Origin: Porticoccaceae bacterium
GTDB taxonomy: Bacteria > Pseudomonadota > Gammaproteobacteria > Pseudomonadales > Porticoccaceae
Length of the DNA stretch: 64,000 nucleotides
NCBI GenBank assembly: GCA_026005035.1
Contig: BPKH01000004.1
Coordinates: 124,001 to 188,000, forward strand
Direction: 5' to 3'
The position numbers and the translations under genes are program-made. A model generated the notes under the pieces. That model saw only the letters and a program-made list of their open reading frames with translations. It made no database searches and was not told the origin of the DNA. This document shows, one piece after another, positions 55,672 through 64,000 of this stretch (positions are counted from its first letter, which is position 1; the number at the start of each line of letters is the position of its first letter).

Positions 55672-56141
55672 GCAAGTTCCGCCCCGTGGAGGGCAGCGCC
55701 CGCGTGGCCGACGCCCGGGTGGCCGTGGTCGCCGCCCGCTGGAACGCCCAGATCACCGATAGTCTGCTCAAGGCGGCGGTGGCGACGTTGGACCGCCACG
55801 GCCTTGCGGACGAGAACATCGAGATCTACCGGGTGCCGGGCGCCTTCGAGTTGCCGCTCGCCTGCGCGCGCCTCGCCCGCCGCGGCGAGCTCGACGGCAT
55901 CGTCGCCCTGGGGTGCGTGATCCGCGGCGATACGCCCCACTTCGACTACGTCTGCGAGGCCTGCACCTCGGGGTTGGCCCGGGTGGCGCTGGACAGCGGC
56001 CTGCCCATCGGCTTCGGGGTGCTCACCTGCGACAACCTGGGGCAGGCGGAGCTGCGGGCCGGCGACAACCACGACAACAAGGGCGAGGAGGCCACCTTGG
56101 CGGTCCTCGAGATGATCTCTCTGCTGCGCAAGATCGGATGA
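55668..56141 (+). CDS. ribH: 6,7-dimethyl-8-ribityllumazine synthase
   Basis: A 157-residue lumazine synthase that condenses the RibD product with the RibB product. It has VVAARWNAQITDSLL, YRVPGAFELPLAC, ALGCVIRGDTPHFDYVCEACTSGL with the catalytic histidine, and FGVLTCDNLGQAE. GTG start overlapping the ribBA stop (GTGA); its stop overlaps nusB. Confidence 0.96.
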   Translation: MSKFRPVEGSARVADARVAVVAARWNAQITDSLLKAAVATLDRHGLADENIEIYRVPGAFELPLACARLARRGELDGIVALGCVIRGDTPHFDYVCEACTSGLARVALDSGLPIGFGVLTCDNLGQAELRAGDNHDNKGEEATLAVLEMISLLRKIG

Positions 56142-56587
56142 GCGCACCCCACCCCGCACAGCGCCGCCGGGCCCGCCGCTTTCTGGTCCAGGCTCTCTAC
56201 CAGTGGCAGCTCGCCGGCACCGAGCCCTCTCTCCTCGAGGCGCAGTTCCTGGCCGAGGAGGAGATGGCCGCCGCCGACGTCGCCTACTTCCGCGAGTTGC
56301 TGCGTGGCATCCTCGCCGAGCGGGAGCGGCTCGAGCCCCTCGCGGAACGCTTCTCGAGCCGCCCGCTGGCGTCGCTGGATCCCGTCACCCGGGCGGTTTT
56401 GTGGATCGGACTGTACGAGCTCGCCGAGCGGCTGGAGGTGCCCTACAAGGTGGTCCTCAACGAAGCGGTGGATCTGGCGCGCACCTTCGGTCCCGACGAG
56501 GCCCACCGCTTCGTCAACGGGGTGCTCGACCGGGTGGCCGGCCTGTGCCGCGCGGTGGAGGTGGCCGCCGAGCGCAGGGCGCGGTGA
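56138..56587 (+). CDS. nusB: Transcription antitermination protein NusB
   Basis: A 149-residue helical RNA-binding protein that with NusE binds boxA of rRNA operons. It has RRRARRFLVQALYQWQLAG at the start and AVLWIGLYELAERLEVPYKVVLNEAVDLAR in two parts, then FVNGVLDRVA. It lies between ribH and thiL with 4-base overlaps on both sides, its usual position. Confidence 0.95.
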   Translation: MSAPHPAQRRRARRFLVQALYQWQLAGTEPSLLEAQFLAEEEMAAADVAYFRELLRGILAERERLEPLAERFSSRPLASLDPVTRAVLWIGLYELAERLEVPYKVVLNEAVDLARTFGPDEAHRFVNGVLDRVAGLCRAVEVAAERRAR

Positions 56588-57576
56588 CCGAGTTCGAGCT
56601 CATCCGGCGCCACTTCGCCCCACCCGCGCAGGGCGCGGTGCGCCTGGGGGTGGGCGACGACTGCGCCCTGGTGGCGTTGCCCCCCGGGGAACTCCTCGCC
56701 GCCACCGCCGACTGCCTGGTGGCGGGCGTCCACTTTTTTGCCGACGGCGACCCGGCCCTGGTGGCGCGCCGCGCCCTGCGGGTCAACCTGAGCGACCTGG
56801 CGGCCATGGGGGCGCGCCCCCTGGCCTTTTTGCTCTGCCTGACACTGCCGGAGGCGGATGAGGCCTGGCTCGCCCCCTTCGCCGCCGGTCTCGCCGAGGA
56901 TGCCCGCGCCTTCGCCTGTCCCCTGGCGGGCGGGGACACCACCCGCGGTCCGCTGCAGATCGCCATCACCGCGCTGGGGGCGGTGGCCGAGGGCCGGGCT
57001 CTGACCCGCGGCGGCGGCCGGCCGGGAGATCTGGTGGGGGTGAGCGGCGCCCTCGGGGCAGCGGCTTTGGCGGTGCGCCGGGGCGGCGGCGACCCGCGCA
57101 CCGACGCCGCCGCCCGCTACTGGCTGCCGGAACCGCGCCTCGCCCTGGGCCGGGCCCTGGCGGGCGAGGCCTCCGCGGCCGTCGACCTCTCCGATGGCCT
57201 GCTCCAGGACCTCGGCCATCTGGCGCGCTCGAGCGGCCTGGCGGCGGTGGTGGAAGCGTCGCGCCTGCCCCTCCACCCCGCCCTCGCCGCCCTGCCCGCC
57301 GAGGAGGCGCGGCTGCTCGCCGCCACCGGGGGCGACGACTACGAACTCTGCTTCGCCGTGCCCCCGGAACGCCGGGCGGCGGTGGAGGCGCTGGCCGCCG
57401 CCGCCGACTGTCCGGTGACCTGGGTGGGCCGCCTGGAGCTGGGTCCGCCGGGGCGGGTGCGGCTGGTCGATGGGCGGGGCGCGGAGATCATCCCGCCGCG
57501 CCCGGGGTACGACCATTTCGCCCCGGCGCCTTGCGCAGCTCCTGGCGGGGGGCAAAATGGCGGTGGCGAGGGATGA
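56584..57576 (+). CDS. thiL: Thiamine-monophosphate kinase
   Basis: A 330-residue kinase that makes thiamine diphosphate. It has GVGDDCALVALPPGE, NLSDLAAMGARPLAFL, PLAGGDTTRGP and the C-terminal VDLSDGLLQDLGHLA and ATGGDDYELCF. It starts at the GTG overlapping the nusB stop. Often followed by pgpA; here the next gene is a retropepsin-like protease that overlaps it by 4 bases. Confidence 0.94.
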   Translation: MTEFELIRRHFAPPAQGAVRLGVGDDCALVALPPGELLAATADCLVAGVHFFADGDPALVARRALRVNLSDLAAMGARPLAFLLCLTLPEADEAWLAPFAAGLAEDARAFACPLAGGDTTRGPLQIAITALGAVAEGRALTRGGGRPGDLVGVSGALGAAALAVRRGGGDPRTDAAARYWLPEPRLALGRALAGEASAAVDLSDGLLQDLGHLARSSGLAAVVEASRLPLHPALAALPAEEARLLAATGGDDYELCFAVPPERRAAVEALAAAADCPVTWVGRLELGPPGRVRLVDGRGAEIIPPRPGYDHFAPAPCAAPGGGQNGGGEG

Positions 57577-58229
57577 GGGGCGGCATGGGGCGCTATTCGC
57601 TGGCGGTGCTGATGGTGGCGGCCGCCTTGCTGGCGGTGGCGGCGCAGGGGCTCGAGATCGAGGCCCGCGCCCTCTTTCCCGGCCGCGCGGTGCTAGCGGT
57701 GGGCGGCGTGCTCCACACCCTGGCGGCGGGTGAGGCGACCCCCGAGGGGGTGCGCCTCCTTTCCGCCACGCCTCAGGAAGCGGTGGTCGAGGTGGACGGG
57801 CGCCGGCTGCGCCTCGGCCTGGCGAACCGGATCGGCACCCGCTTCGCCCCCCCACCGCCCCCGGAGGTGGCGATTCCGCGCGGTCCCGACGGCCACTACC
57901 GGGTGGAGGGGGCCATCGAGGGGCGGCCGGTGACGCTGGTGGTCGACACCGGCGCCACCCTGGTGGCCCTGTCCGCCGCCGAGGCCGCCCGCCTCGGGCT
58001 CGACCTGCCGGGCGGGCGGCCGGGGCGGGCGATGACCGCCGCCGGCCCCGTGGAGGGGGTGCGGGTGCGCCTCGGCCGGATCCGGGTGGGCGGCATCGAG
58101 CTCTACGGGGTGGACGCCATGGTGCTGCCGGGAGATCACCCCCGCGAGGTGCTCCTCGGCAACAGTTTTCTCGAGCGGCTCGAGCTCGAGCGGCGGGACG
58201 GCGTGCTGGTGTTGCGCCGGCCGCGCTAG
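57573..58229 (+). CDS. Membrane-anchored retropepsin-like aspartic protease
   Basis: A 218-residue protein with an N-terminal signal or anchor ([19 protein letters not shown]), a proline-rich linker and a single aspartic protease domain with the active-site triad [12 protein letters not shown] and [14 protein letters not shown]. This is the clan AA, TIGR02281-type family of periplasm-facing proteases. Such proteins work as dimers because each chain has one aspartate motif. Substrate unknown. The ATG overlaps the thiL stop, so it is translated as part of the riboflavin/thiamine operon. Confidence 0.85.
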   Translation: MRGGMGRYSLAVLMVAAALLAVAAQGLEIEARALFPGRAVLAVGGVLHTLAAGEATPEGVRLLSATPQEAVVEVDGRRLRLGLANRIGTRFAPPPPPEVAIPRGPDGHYRVEGAIEGRPVTLVVDTGATLVALSAAEAARLGLDLPGGRPGRAMTAAGPVEGVRVRLGRIRVGGIELYGVDAMVLPGDHPREVLLGNSFLERLELERRDGVLVLRRPR

Positions 58230-58281
58230 ACTCGCAGGCGGCCGTCGCTACAATAGCCGCTTTCCCGCACCGGGTAGAGCA

Positions 58282-58887
58282 GTGGCCCTGAAGTTCGTCG
58301 AGTCGTCGAAACTGCCCACCAGCCTCGGCGACTTCGTCATTCACGGATTCGAGGATCCGGACACCGGCAAGGAGCACGTCGCCCTCACCGTCGGAGACCT
58401 CACCGGCGAAGCGCCCGTGCTGATGCGCGTCCATTCCGAGTGTCTGACCGGTGACGCCCTGCACAGCCTGCGCTGCGATTGCGGCGCCCAGTTGGACGAG
58501 GCCATGCGGCGCATCGCCGCCGCGGGCCGCGGCGTCGTCCTCTACCTGCGCCAGGAGGGGCGCGGCATCGGCCTGATGAACAAGATCCGCGCCTACCGCC
58601 TGCAGGACGAGGGGGCGGACACCGTGGAGGCCAACGAGCGGCTCGGCTTCGGCCCCGACTTGCGCGACTACTCCATCTGCGAGCCGATGCTCGCCCACCT
58701 GGGCGTGCGCCGGGTGCGGCTGCTCACCAACAATCCCCGCAAGGTCGAAGCGCTCGAGGCGCTCGGCATCGAGGTGGTGGAGCGGCTGCCCCTGATCACC
58801 GGCCGCAATCCCCACAACGCCCGCTACCTGGCCACCAAGGCTGGCAAGCTCGGCCACCTCATGGAGGAGGGCGGGCGGTGGGAGTGA
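58282..58887 (+). CDS. ribA: GTP cyclohydrolase II
   Basis: A 201-residue enzyme that opens GTP, the first step of riboflavin synthesis. All zinc ligands are present in [20 protein letters not shown], followed by [18 protein letters not shown] and the C-terminal [15 protein letters not shown] start with TACAAT at 58249-58254, 28 bases upstream, as a likely -10. It compensates for the degenerate RibA half of RibBA. It overlaps hisF at its 3' end. Confidence 0.95.
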   Translation: MALKFVESSKLPTSLGDFVIHGFEDPDTGKEHVALTVGDLTGEAPVLMRVHSECLTGDALHSLRCDCGAQLDEAMRRIAAAGRGVVLYLRQEGRGIGLMNKIRAYRLQDEGADTVEANERLGFGPDLRDYSICEPMLAHLGVRRVRLLTNNPRKVEALEALGIEVVERLPLITGRNPHNARYLATKAGKLGHLMEEGGRWE

Positions 58888-59654
58888 CCCGCAGGATCAT
58901 CCCCTGTCTGGACGTGGACCGCGGCCGGGTGGTCAAGGGGGTGCGCTTCGCGGACATCCGCGACGCCGGCGACCCGGTGGAGGTGGCCCGTCGCTACGAC
59001 CGCGAGGGCGCGGACGAACTCGCCTTTCTCGATATCACCGCCTCCCACGAAGGGCGCAAGACGTGGGTGGAGACGGTGGAGCGGCTGGCCGGCGAGGTCT
59101 TCATTCCCCTCACCGTGGGCGGCGGCATCCGGGATCTGGAAGATATCCGCACCCTGCTGTGCGCCGGCGCCGACAAGGTCAGCATCAACTCGGCGGCGGT
59201 GCGCGATCCCGAGTTGGTGGGCCGCGCCGCCGATCGGTTCGGCAGCCAGTGCATCGTGGTAGCCATCGACGCCCGCCAGGTGGCCGCCGCGCCCCCCCGC
59301 TGGGAGGTGTTCACCCACGGCGGGCGGCGCGCCACCGGGCTCGACGCGGTGGAGTGGGCGCGGCGGGTGGTCGCCCTCGGCGCCGGCGAGATCCTGCTGA
59401 CCAGCATGGACCGCGACGGCACCAAGGCCGGCTTCGACCTCGCCCTCACCCGGGCGGTGAGCGAGGCGGTGGAGGTGCCGGTGATCGCCTCCGGCGGCGT
59501 GGGCACCCTCGATCACCTGGCGGCGGGCATCCTGGAGGGGGGCGCCGACGCCGTCCTGGCGGCAAGCATTTTCCACTTCGGCGAGTACAGCATCCGCCAG
59601 GCCAAGGAGTACCTCGCCGCCCGGGGCATCCCCGTGCGGCCGGTGGCCCCTTAG
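58878..59654 (+). CDS. hisF: Imidazole glycerol phosphate synthase, cyclase subunit
   Basis: A TIM-barrel enzyme of histidine synthesis, 258 residues from the GTG at 58878, which matches the usual distance to [16 protein letters not shown]; the GTG at 58884, overlapping the ribA stop as GTGA, is the alternative. Catalytic aspartates lie in CLDVD and [24 protein letters not shown] and [11 protein letters not shown] are the phosphate-binding loops. No hisH, hisA or other his gene is nearby, so it is separated from its partner. It converges on ctpA with stops overlapping by 4 bases. Confidence 0.94.
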   Translation: MGVTRRIIPCLDVDRGRVVKGVRFADIRDAGDPVEVARRYDREGADELAFLDITASHEGRKTWVETVERLAGEVFIPLTVGGGIRDLEDIRTLLCAGADKVSINSAAVRDPELVGRAADRFGSQCIVVAIDARQVAAAPPRWEVFTHGGRRATGLDAVEWARRVVALGAGEILLTSMDRDGTKAGFDLALTRAVSEAVEVPVIASGGVGTLDHLAAGILEGGADAVLAASIFHFGEYSIRQAKEYLAARGIPVRPVAP

Positions 59655-60916
59655 CGCTCGCCGCCGTAGAGGACGATCCCCTTGAGGATGTTGAGCGCCT
59701 CGTAGAGCTGGCCGTCGGCGGCGAGCCGCCGCGCCAGGTCGCCGTCGCGCGCCACGGGCGGCGCCGCCGGGCGCGATCCCTCCAGGTGGCGCGGCAGGTT
59801 CGCCTCGCTCACCTCCACCTGCTCGGGCAGGGTGCGGATCTCCGCCTGCTGGACGAGGATGTCGGGCTGGATGCCCTGGGCCTGGATGGAGTGGCCGGCC
59901 GGGGTGAAGTAGCGGGCCGTGGTGAGCTTGATGGCCTTGCCTTCCCGCAGGGGCAGGACGGTCTGCACCGAGCCCTTGCCGAAGGTGCGGGTGCCGATGG
60001 TCACCGCCCGGCGGTGGTCCTGGAGCGCGCCGGCCAGAATCTCCGCCGCCGAGGCGGTGCCGCCGTTGACGATGGCCACTACCGGCAGTCCCTCGAGGAG
60101 GTCCCCCGCCGTGGCGTGGAATTCGGCGTCGGCGCTCGGCACTCGGCCCTCGGTGTAGACGATGAGCCCCTCGTCGAGCAGGGCGTCGGCCACCTCGACG
60201 GCGCTCTGCAGCAGCCCGCCCGGGTTGTTGCGCAGGTCGAGGATCACCCCCGCGAGGGGTTTCGCCCGCCGGCGCAGTTTTGCCACTTCGCGGCGGAACT
60301 GCTCCCCGGTGTCGGCCTGGAACTGGGCGATGCGCAGGTAGCCGAAGCGCTCTTCCAGGACCTCGGAGCGCACGCTCTGGACCCGGATCACGTCGCGCAC
60401 GAGCTCCACTTCGAAGGGCGCCGGGCGACCCTCGCGGAGGATGGTCAGGCGCACCTTGGTCCCCTTTTCGCCGCGCATCCGCTCGATGGCCTCGTCCAGG
60501 GACATGCCCTGGACCGACTGGTCGTCGATCTTGATGATCAGATCGCCGCTCTTGAGCCCCGCCCGCTGCGCGGGGGTGTCGTCGATGGGGGCCACCACGC
60601 GGATGAAGCCGTCTTGGACGTCCACCTCGATGCCGAGGCCGCCGAACTCTCCGGTGGTGGTCTCCTCCAGATCGGCCAAGGAGTCTTCCGTGAGATAGGC
60701 GGAGTGGGGGTCCAGTCCGGCGAGCATCCCCTGGATGGCCTTTTCGAACAGGGTGTAGTCGTCCACCTCCTCCACGTAGGCGGCGCGGACCTGCTCGAAC
60801 ACCTCGACGAACAGTTGCAGCTCGTCGAGGGGCAGGCGAGCTTTTTCTTCCTCTGCCCAGACCGGAGGGAGCCAGGCCAGCCAGCAGGCGGCGGCGAGCG
60901 TGCGCAGTCGTCCCAT
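59651..60916 (-). CDS. ctpA: S41-family carboxyl-terminal processing protease
   Basis: A 421-residue periplasmic protease with a signal peptide ([17 protein letters not shown]), a PDZ domain ([21 protein letters not shown]) and the S41 catalytic core: [19 protein letters not shown], the serine in [15 protein letters not shown] and the lysine in FGKGSVQTV. It trims C termini of periplasmic proteins and is often linked to cell-wall hydrolase control. Last gene of gpmI-envC-ctpA, a conserved gammaproteobacterial set. Confidence 0.94.
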   Translation of the reverse strand: MGRLRTLAAACWLAWLPPVWAEEEKARLPLDELQLFVEVFEQVRAAYVEEVDDYTLFEKAIQGMLAGLDPHSAYLTEDSLADLEETTTGEFGGLGIEVDVQDGFIRVVAPIDDTPAQRAGLKSGDLIIKIDDQSVQGMSLDEAIERMRGEKGTKVRLTILREGRPAPFEVELVRDVIRVQSVRSEVLEERFGYLRIAQFQADTGEQFRREVAKLRRRAKPLAGVILDLRNNPGGLLQSAVEVADALLDEGLIVYTEGRVPSADAEFHATAGDLLEGLPVVAIVNGGTASAAEILAGALQDHRRAVTIGTRTFGKGSVQTVLPLREGKAIKLTTARYFTPAGHSIQAQGIQPDILVQQAEIRTLPEQVEVSEANLPRHLEGSRPAAPPVARDGDLARRLAADGQLYEALNILKGIVLYGGER

Positions 60917-60938
60917 GGAGTGTCCCCGTGCCTTGCGG

Positions 60939-62069
60939 TCACCCCCGCCGGGCGAGCCAACGCGCCGGGTCGAGGGGCTTGCCATTTTGACGGATTTCGA
61001 AGTAGAGCGCACTGCGTGCAAGGCCCCCGGTGCTGCCCACCTGGGCGATCTCCTCGCCCCCTTCCACCCATTCGCCCTCTTCGCGCAACAGCAGCCGATT
61101 GTGGGCGTAGAGGGAGAGAAAGCCGTCGCCGTGGTCGAGGATCAGCAGAAGGCCGTGCCCCCGCAGGTAACCGGCGAAGGCCACGCGGCCCCGGTGGACG
61201 GCCCGCACCGGGCTCCCCTCGGGGGCTTCGATGAGCCAGCCGGACCAGGTGAGGCCCGCCCCCCGAGCGCCGCCGAAGCGGTTGGCCACGCGCCCGGCGG
61301 CCGGCCAGGGCAGCTTGCCGCGATGGGCGGGGAAGGGGTCGCCGGCGGCGAGCTCGTCCAGTTCCCGGTCGAGCCGGGTGAGGACCGCCTCGAGGCGGCG
61401 CCGCTCTTCGGCGAGCTGCAAGAGGCGGGCGCTGTCGTCCGCGAGGGCGGCGCGCAAGGCGGCGAGCACCCTGCTGCGTTGCGCTTTTTCCCGCTCCAGC
61501 GCGCGCCGGGCGGCGGCGACTTCGCGGCGCGCCTCCTCCAGCTCGGCGCGCCGCGCGGCGGTGGCGGCGGCGTTGGCGGTGAGTGCTTCCAGGGTGGCGC
61601 GGTAGGCGGACAGGCGCGCCGCCCGGTCGGCGGCGAAGTAGCGGTAGTAGGCGAGGGTGCGGGCGAGCTGGGCGGGGTCCTGGGCGCCGAGCAGCACCCG
61701 CAGGGGTTCGGCGCCTCCCAACCGGTAGGCGGCGGCGAGCAGTCCGGCCACTTCGGCACTGCGCGCCGCCCGTTGCTCCTCCAGGCGCGCCCGCTCGGCG
61801 GCGAGCTCGGCGAGCGCCTCCTCGAGCCGGGCGATCTGGGCGGCGAGGTCCCGCTCCCGGCGAAGGAGCTGGGCGGCCTCGATCTCCCGGGCCGCCAGTT
61901 CGCGCTCCAACCGGGACACCTGGCGGCGGCGGCCGGCGAGGGCGCGCTCCAGCTCGGCGATGCGCCGGTCGAGGGCCTCGAGCCGTTCCGAAGGGGGTTG
62001 TCCCCCGGCCGCGGGCAGGGCGGCCCAGAGCGCCGCGACCAGGATCAGCCCGCGCCCCGCCCGGGCCAC
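60939..62069 (-). CDS. envC: Murein hydrolase activator EnvC-like protein
   Basis: A 376-residue periplasmic protein: signal peptide (LILVAALWAALPAAGG), two long coiled-coil stretches up to about residue 240, and a C-terminal LytM/M23 domain. In the LytM domain the zinc ligands are mostly lost (TWSGWLIE in place of H-x-G-x-D, YFEIR in place of HFEIR; only SLYAH keeps its histidine), as in E. coli EnvC, which activates amidases without enzymatic activity. GTG start 3 bases after the gpmI stop. Confidence 0.9.
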   Translation of the reverse strand: MARAGRGLILVAALWAALPAAGGQPPSERLEALDRRIAELERALAGRRRQVSRLERELAAREIEAAQLLRRERDLAAQIARLEEALAELAAERARLEEQRAARSAEVAGLLAAAYRLGGAEPLRVLLGAQDPAQLARTLAYYRYFAADRAARLSAYRATLEALTANAAATAARRAELEEARREVAAARRALEREKAQRSRVLAALRAALADDSARLLQLAEERRRLEAVLTRLDRELDELAAGDPFPAHRGKLPWPAAGRVANRFGGARGAGLTWSGWLIEAPEGSPVRAVHRGRVAFAGYLRGHGLLLILDHGDGFLSLYAHNRLLLREEGEWVEGGEEIAQVGSTGGLARSALYFEIRQNGKPLDPARWLARRG

Positions 62070-62072
62070 CCC

Positions 62073-63617
62073 TCACTCCACCGCGGCGAGGTTCCGGCCG
62101 CTCATTTCGGGGGCGGGCTCGAGCCCCATCAGCCGCAGGAGGGTGGGCGCCACGTCTGCGAGCGTGCCCCGGGGGGCGAGGCGCAACCGCTTGGGCCCCA
62201 CGTAGACCAGGGGCACCGGATTGAGGGTGTGGGAGGTGAGGGGCTCGCCGGAGGCGGGGTCCACCATCTGTTCCACGTTGCCGTGGTCGGCGGTGATGAG
62301 GAGCTGCCCGCCCGCGGACCGCACCGCCGCCTCGATGCGCCCCAGGCAGCGGTCCACCGCCTCCACCGCCTTGACCGCCGCCGCGAAGACGCCGGTGTGG
62401 CCCACCATGTCGCCGTTGGCGAAGTTGCACACCAGGGCGTCGTAGGCGCCGCCCTCGATGGCCGCCACCAGGCGATCGGTCACTTCGTAGGCGCTCATCT
62501 CCGGCTTGAGGTCGTAGGTGGCCACCTTGGGGGAATCCACCAGGATCCGGTCTTCGCCGGGGAACGGGGCCTCGCGGCCGCCGCTGAAGAAGAAGGTGAC
62601 GTGGGCGTATTTCTCGGTCTCGGCGATGCGCAGTTGGCGAAGCCCCCGCTCGGCCAGGCATTCGCCGAAGGAGTGGCGCACGTCCTCGGGGGGGAAGGCG
62701 ACGGCCACCGGCAGGCCGCGCTCGTACTCGGTGGTGGTGACGAAGGCGGCGAGGCGGGGGCGCCGTCGCCGCGGAAAGCCGTCGAAGTTCTCCAAGACGA
62801 AGGCTTGGGTCAGCTGGCGCGCGCGGTCGGGGCGGAAGTTCATGAACAGCACGGCGTCGCCGTCCGCGACGCGACAGGGCTCGCCCCCTTCGGGCACGAT
62901 CAGGGTGGGCTCGACAAACTCGTCGGTTTCCCCCCGATCGTAGGCCTGGGTGAGGCCCTCGGCGGCGGAGGCGGCGCGATGGGGGGCGACGCCTTCGGTG
63001 AGCATTTCGTAGACCGGTTGCACCCGCTCCCAGCGGCGGTCGCGGTCCATGGCGTAGTAGCGCCCAGCCAGGGAGGCGATGCGGCCGACCCCCACTTCGG
63101 CGAGCACCCCTTCGAGAAACCGGATCGACTCGCCGGCACTCTGGGGCGGGGTGTCGCGGCCGTCGAGAAAGGCGTGGACGCAGATTCGGCGCGCGCCCCG
63201 CCGGGCGGCGAGGCGCACCGCCGCCGCCAGGTGTTCCTGGTGGCTGTGCACGCCTCCCGGAGACAAAAGCCCAAGGATGTGCACCTTGCCGCCCGCCGCC
63301 AGGGCCGCGTCGACGGCTTGGACGTAGGCGGGGTTGGCGAAGAATTCGCCGGTGGCGATGGCGCGGTCGATGCGGGTGAGGCTCTGGTAGATCACCCGCC
63401 CGGCGCCGAGGGTCATGTGGCCCACTTCGGAGTTGCCCATCTGCCCCTCCGGCAGGCCCACCGCGAGCCCCGAGCAGTCGAGCAGGGCGCGCGGACAGCT
63501 CTGCCACAGGCGGTCCCACACCGGGCTTGCGGCGGCGCGGATGGCGTTGTGCTCCACTCGGTCGCTGTGGCCCCAGCCGTCGAGAATGACCAGGACCGCG
63601 GGTCGCTTCGGAGTCAT
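62073..63617 (-). CDS. gpmI: 2,3-bisphosphoglycerate-independent phosphoglycerate mutase
   Basis: A 514-residue Mn-dependent glycolytic enzyme, the usual length. It has [12 protein letters not shown], the phosphoserine loop [55 protein letters not shown] and [11 protein letters not shown], the metal-binding sites of the alkaline-phosphatase-like domain. First gene of gpmI-envC-ctpA. The ATG at 63617 is the start that matches the family. Confidence 0.95.
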   Translation of the reverse strand: MTPKRPAVLVILDGWGHSDRVEHNAIRAAASPVWDRLWQSCPRALLDCSGLAVGLPEGQMGNSEVGHMTLGAGRVIYQSLTRIDRAIATGEFFANPAYVQAVDAALAAGGKVHILGLLSPGGVHSHQEHLAAAVRLAARRGARRICVHAFLDGRDTPPQSAGESIRFLEGVLAEVGVGRIASLAGRYYAMDRDRRWERVQPVYEMLTEGVAPHRAASAAEGLTQAYDRGETDEFVEPTLIVPEGGEPCRVADGDAVLFMNFRPDRARQLTQAFVLENFDGFPRRRRPRLAAFVTTTEYERGLPVAVAFPPEDVRHSFGECLAERGLRQLRIAETEKYAHVTFFFSGGREAPFPGEDRILVDSPKVATYDLKPEMSAYEVTDRLVAAIEGGAYDALVCNFANGDMVGHTGVFAAAVKAVEAVDRCLGRIEAAVRSAGGQLLITADHGNVEQMVDPASGEPLTSHTLNPVPLVYVGPKRLRLAPRGTLADVAPTLLRLMGLEPAPEMSGRNLAAVE

Positions 63618-64000
63618 GGGGCGCCGATCTCGCCTCGTGCTGCCGGAGGTCGCAGAAGGGCGCAATGGTACCCCATCGGCCGGACGCCGACCAGGGCGCG
63701 TCTGGGTCGGTGGATCGGGGAGCCTCGCCGCTCGGCGGAGCGAGGGTCGCGGCAGTCGCAGCCCGGACCGAGGCGCAAAGCGCCAGAGGTCGGGAGGGAA
63801 ACACCCACGCCGGCCCTGCTCGGGCGCCGAGTCCCCGGATTCCGCTTCGCTCCATCCGGGCTACGCGCCACCTGGGCTAGGAAAGCTGATCCAGGCAGCA
63901 CCCGAACGTAGGCGCGCAGGGCCGTAGTCCGGGATTCGGTCGGCGCTCGTGGCGGGGCGGGGCCTCCCGCCTGTGGGAAGGGGGTCGTCGCGACCACAGC
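63618..64000. other. Gene-free stretch upstream of gpmI
   Basis: No gene can be supported in these 383 bases. They contain the gpmI upstream region, the third REP-like palindrome and, near 63928-63938, a partial repeat half (AGTCCGGGATT). An open frame on the minus strand crosses the repeat and reads [10 protein letters not shown] there, a sign of a spurious frame. Confidence 0.6.
63834..63866. repeat. REP-like palindrome, copy 3
   Basis: CCCGGAT (63834-63840) and ATCCGGG (63854-63860) flank TCCGCTTCGCTCC and are followed by CTACGC, identical in these parts to copy 1. It lies upstream of gpmI. Confidence 0.85.

Noticed and set aside
60538-63855. A 1105-codon minus-strand frame through gpmI, envC and ctpA
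   Set aside because: It is the wrong frame of three recognisable genes; arginine/proline-rich shadow translation.
63614-63997. A small minus-strand gene upstream of gpmI
   Set aside because: Its translation crosses the REP-like repeat, reading [10 protein letters not shown], and has no other support.

Overview
The window is about 64 kb of very GC-rich chromosomal DNA. It is packed with housekeeping genes in orders typical of Gammaproteobacteria: lolB-ispE-tRNA-Gln-prs-rplY-pth-ychF, hemA-prfA-prmC, nrdR-ribD-ribE-ribBA-ribH-nusB-thiL, and gpmI-envC-ctpA. The composition, these orders and a persulfide dioxygenase paired with a sulfite-exporter-like permease suggest a high-GC gammaproteobacterium, perhaps in or near Chromatiales/Ectothiorhodospiraceae; that placement is inference. 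I saw no rRNA, CRISPR array, prophage or insertion sequence.

Layout. 1-4.3 kb: small conserved proteins, a badly frame-broken maeB and a YIP1-type membrane protein. 4.3-6.8 kb: AraC regulator, persulfide dioxygenase and TauE-type permease on the minus strand. 7.0-12.5 kb: a branched-chain (valine-type) acyl-CoA degradation operon led by an unusual CoA-acylating aldehyde dehydrogenase. 12.6-15.2 kb: speD, a speE-like gene, an O-methyltransferase and a sirtuin. 15.3-17.6 kb: two divergent L,D-transpeptidases. 17.6-24.6 kb: the minus-strand block with tRNA-Met, ychF, pth, rplY, prs, tRNA-Gln, ispE, lolB and a TPR lipoprotein. 24.7-27.9 kb: hemA-prfA-prmC. 27.9-36.3 kb: MATE transporter, membrane-anchored glutamate-synthase-like protein, DEAD-box helicase, SRAP protease, MFS transporter and two diguanylate cyclases. 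36.5-41.8 kb: copper-type P-ATPase, then an iclR-SDR-TauD/TfdA cassette and a small DUF5335-like gene. 42.1-47.0 kb: a 1645-residue SF1 helicase fused to a PD-(D/E)XK nuclease domain, the best candidate here for an anti-phage or genome-maintenance system. 47.0-50.9 kb: GMC oxidoreductase, GNAT acetyltransferase, ettA. 51.0-59.7 kb: glyA-nrdR, the riboflavin operon, nusB, thiL, a retropepsin-like protease, ribA and hisF. 59.7-63.6 kb: ctpA, envC, gpmI.

The riboflavin block is tightly coupled: from nrdR to the retropepsin each gene overlaps the next by 1-4 bases. RibBA has lost the zinc cysteines of its GTP cyclohydrolase II half, and the separate ribA supplies that step. Several conserved, normally essential genes (lolB, ychF, ribD) and others (maeB, copper ATPase, MFS, one diguanylate cyclase) are broken by small indels while the encoded protein stays well conserved on both sides. 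The simplest reading is insertion/deletion errors in the sequence, not gene loss, and these frames should be corrected before function is inferred. Three copies of a REP-like palindrome lie in gene-free gaps near 17.8, 35.1 and 63.8 kb.
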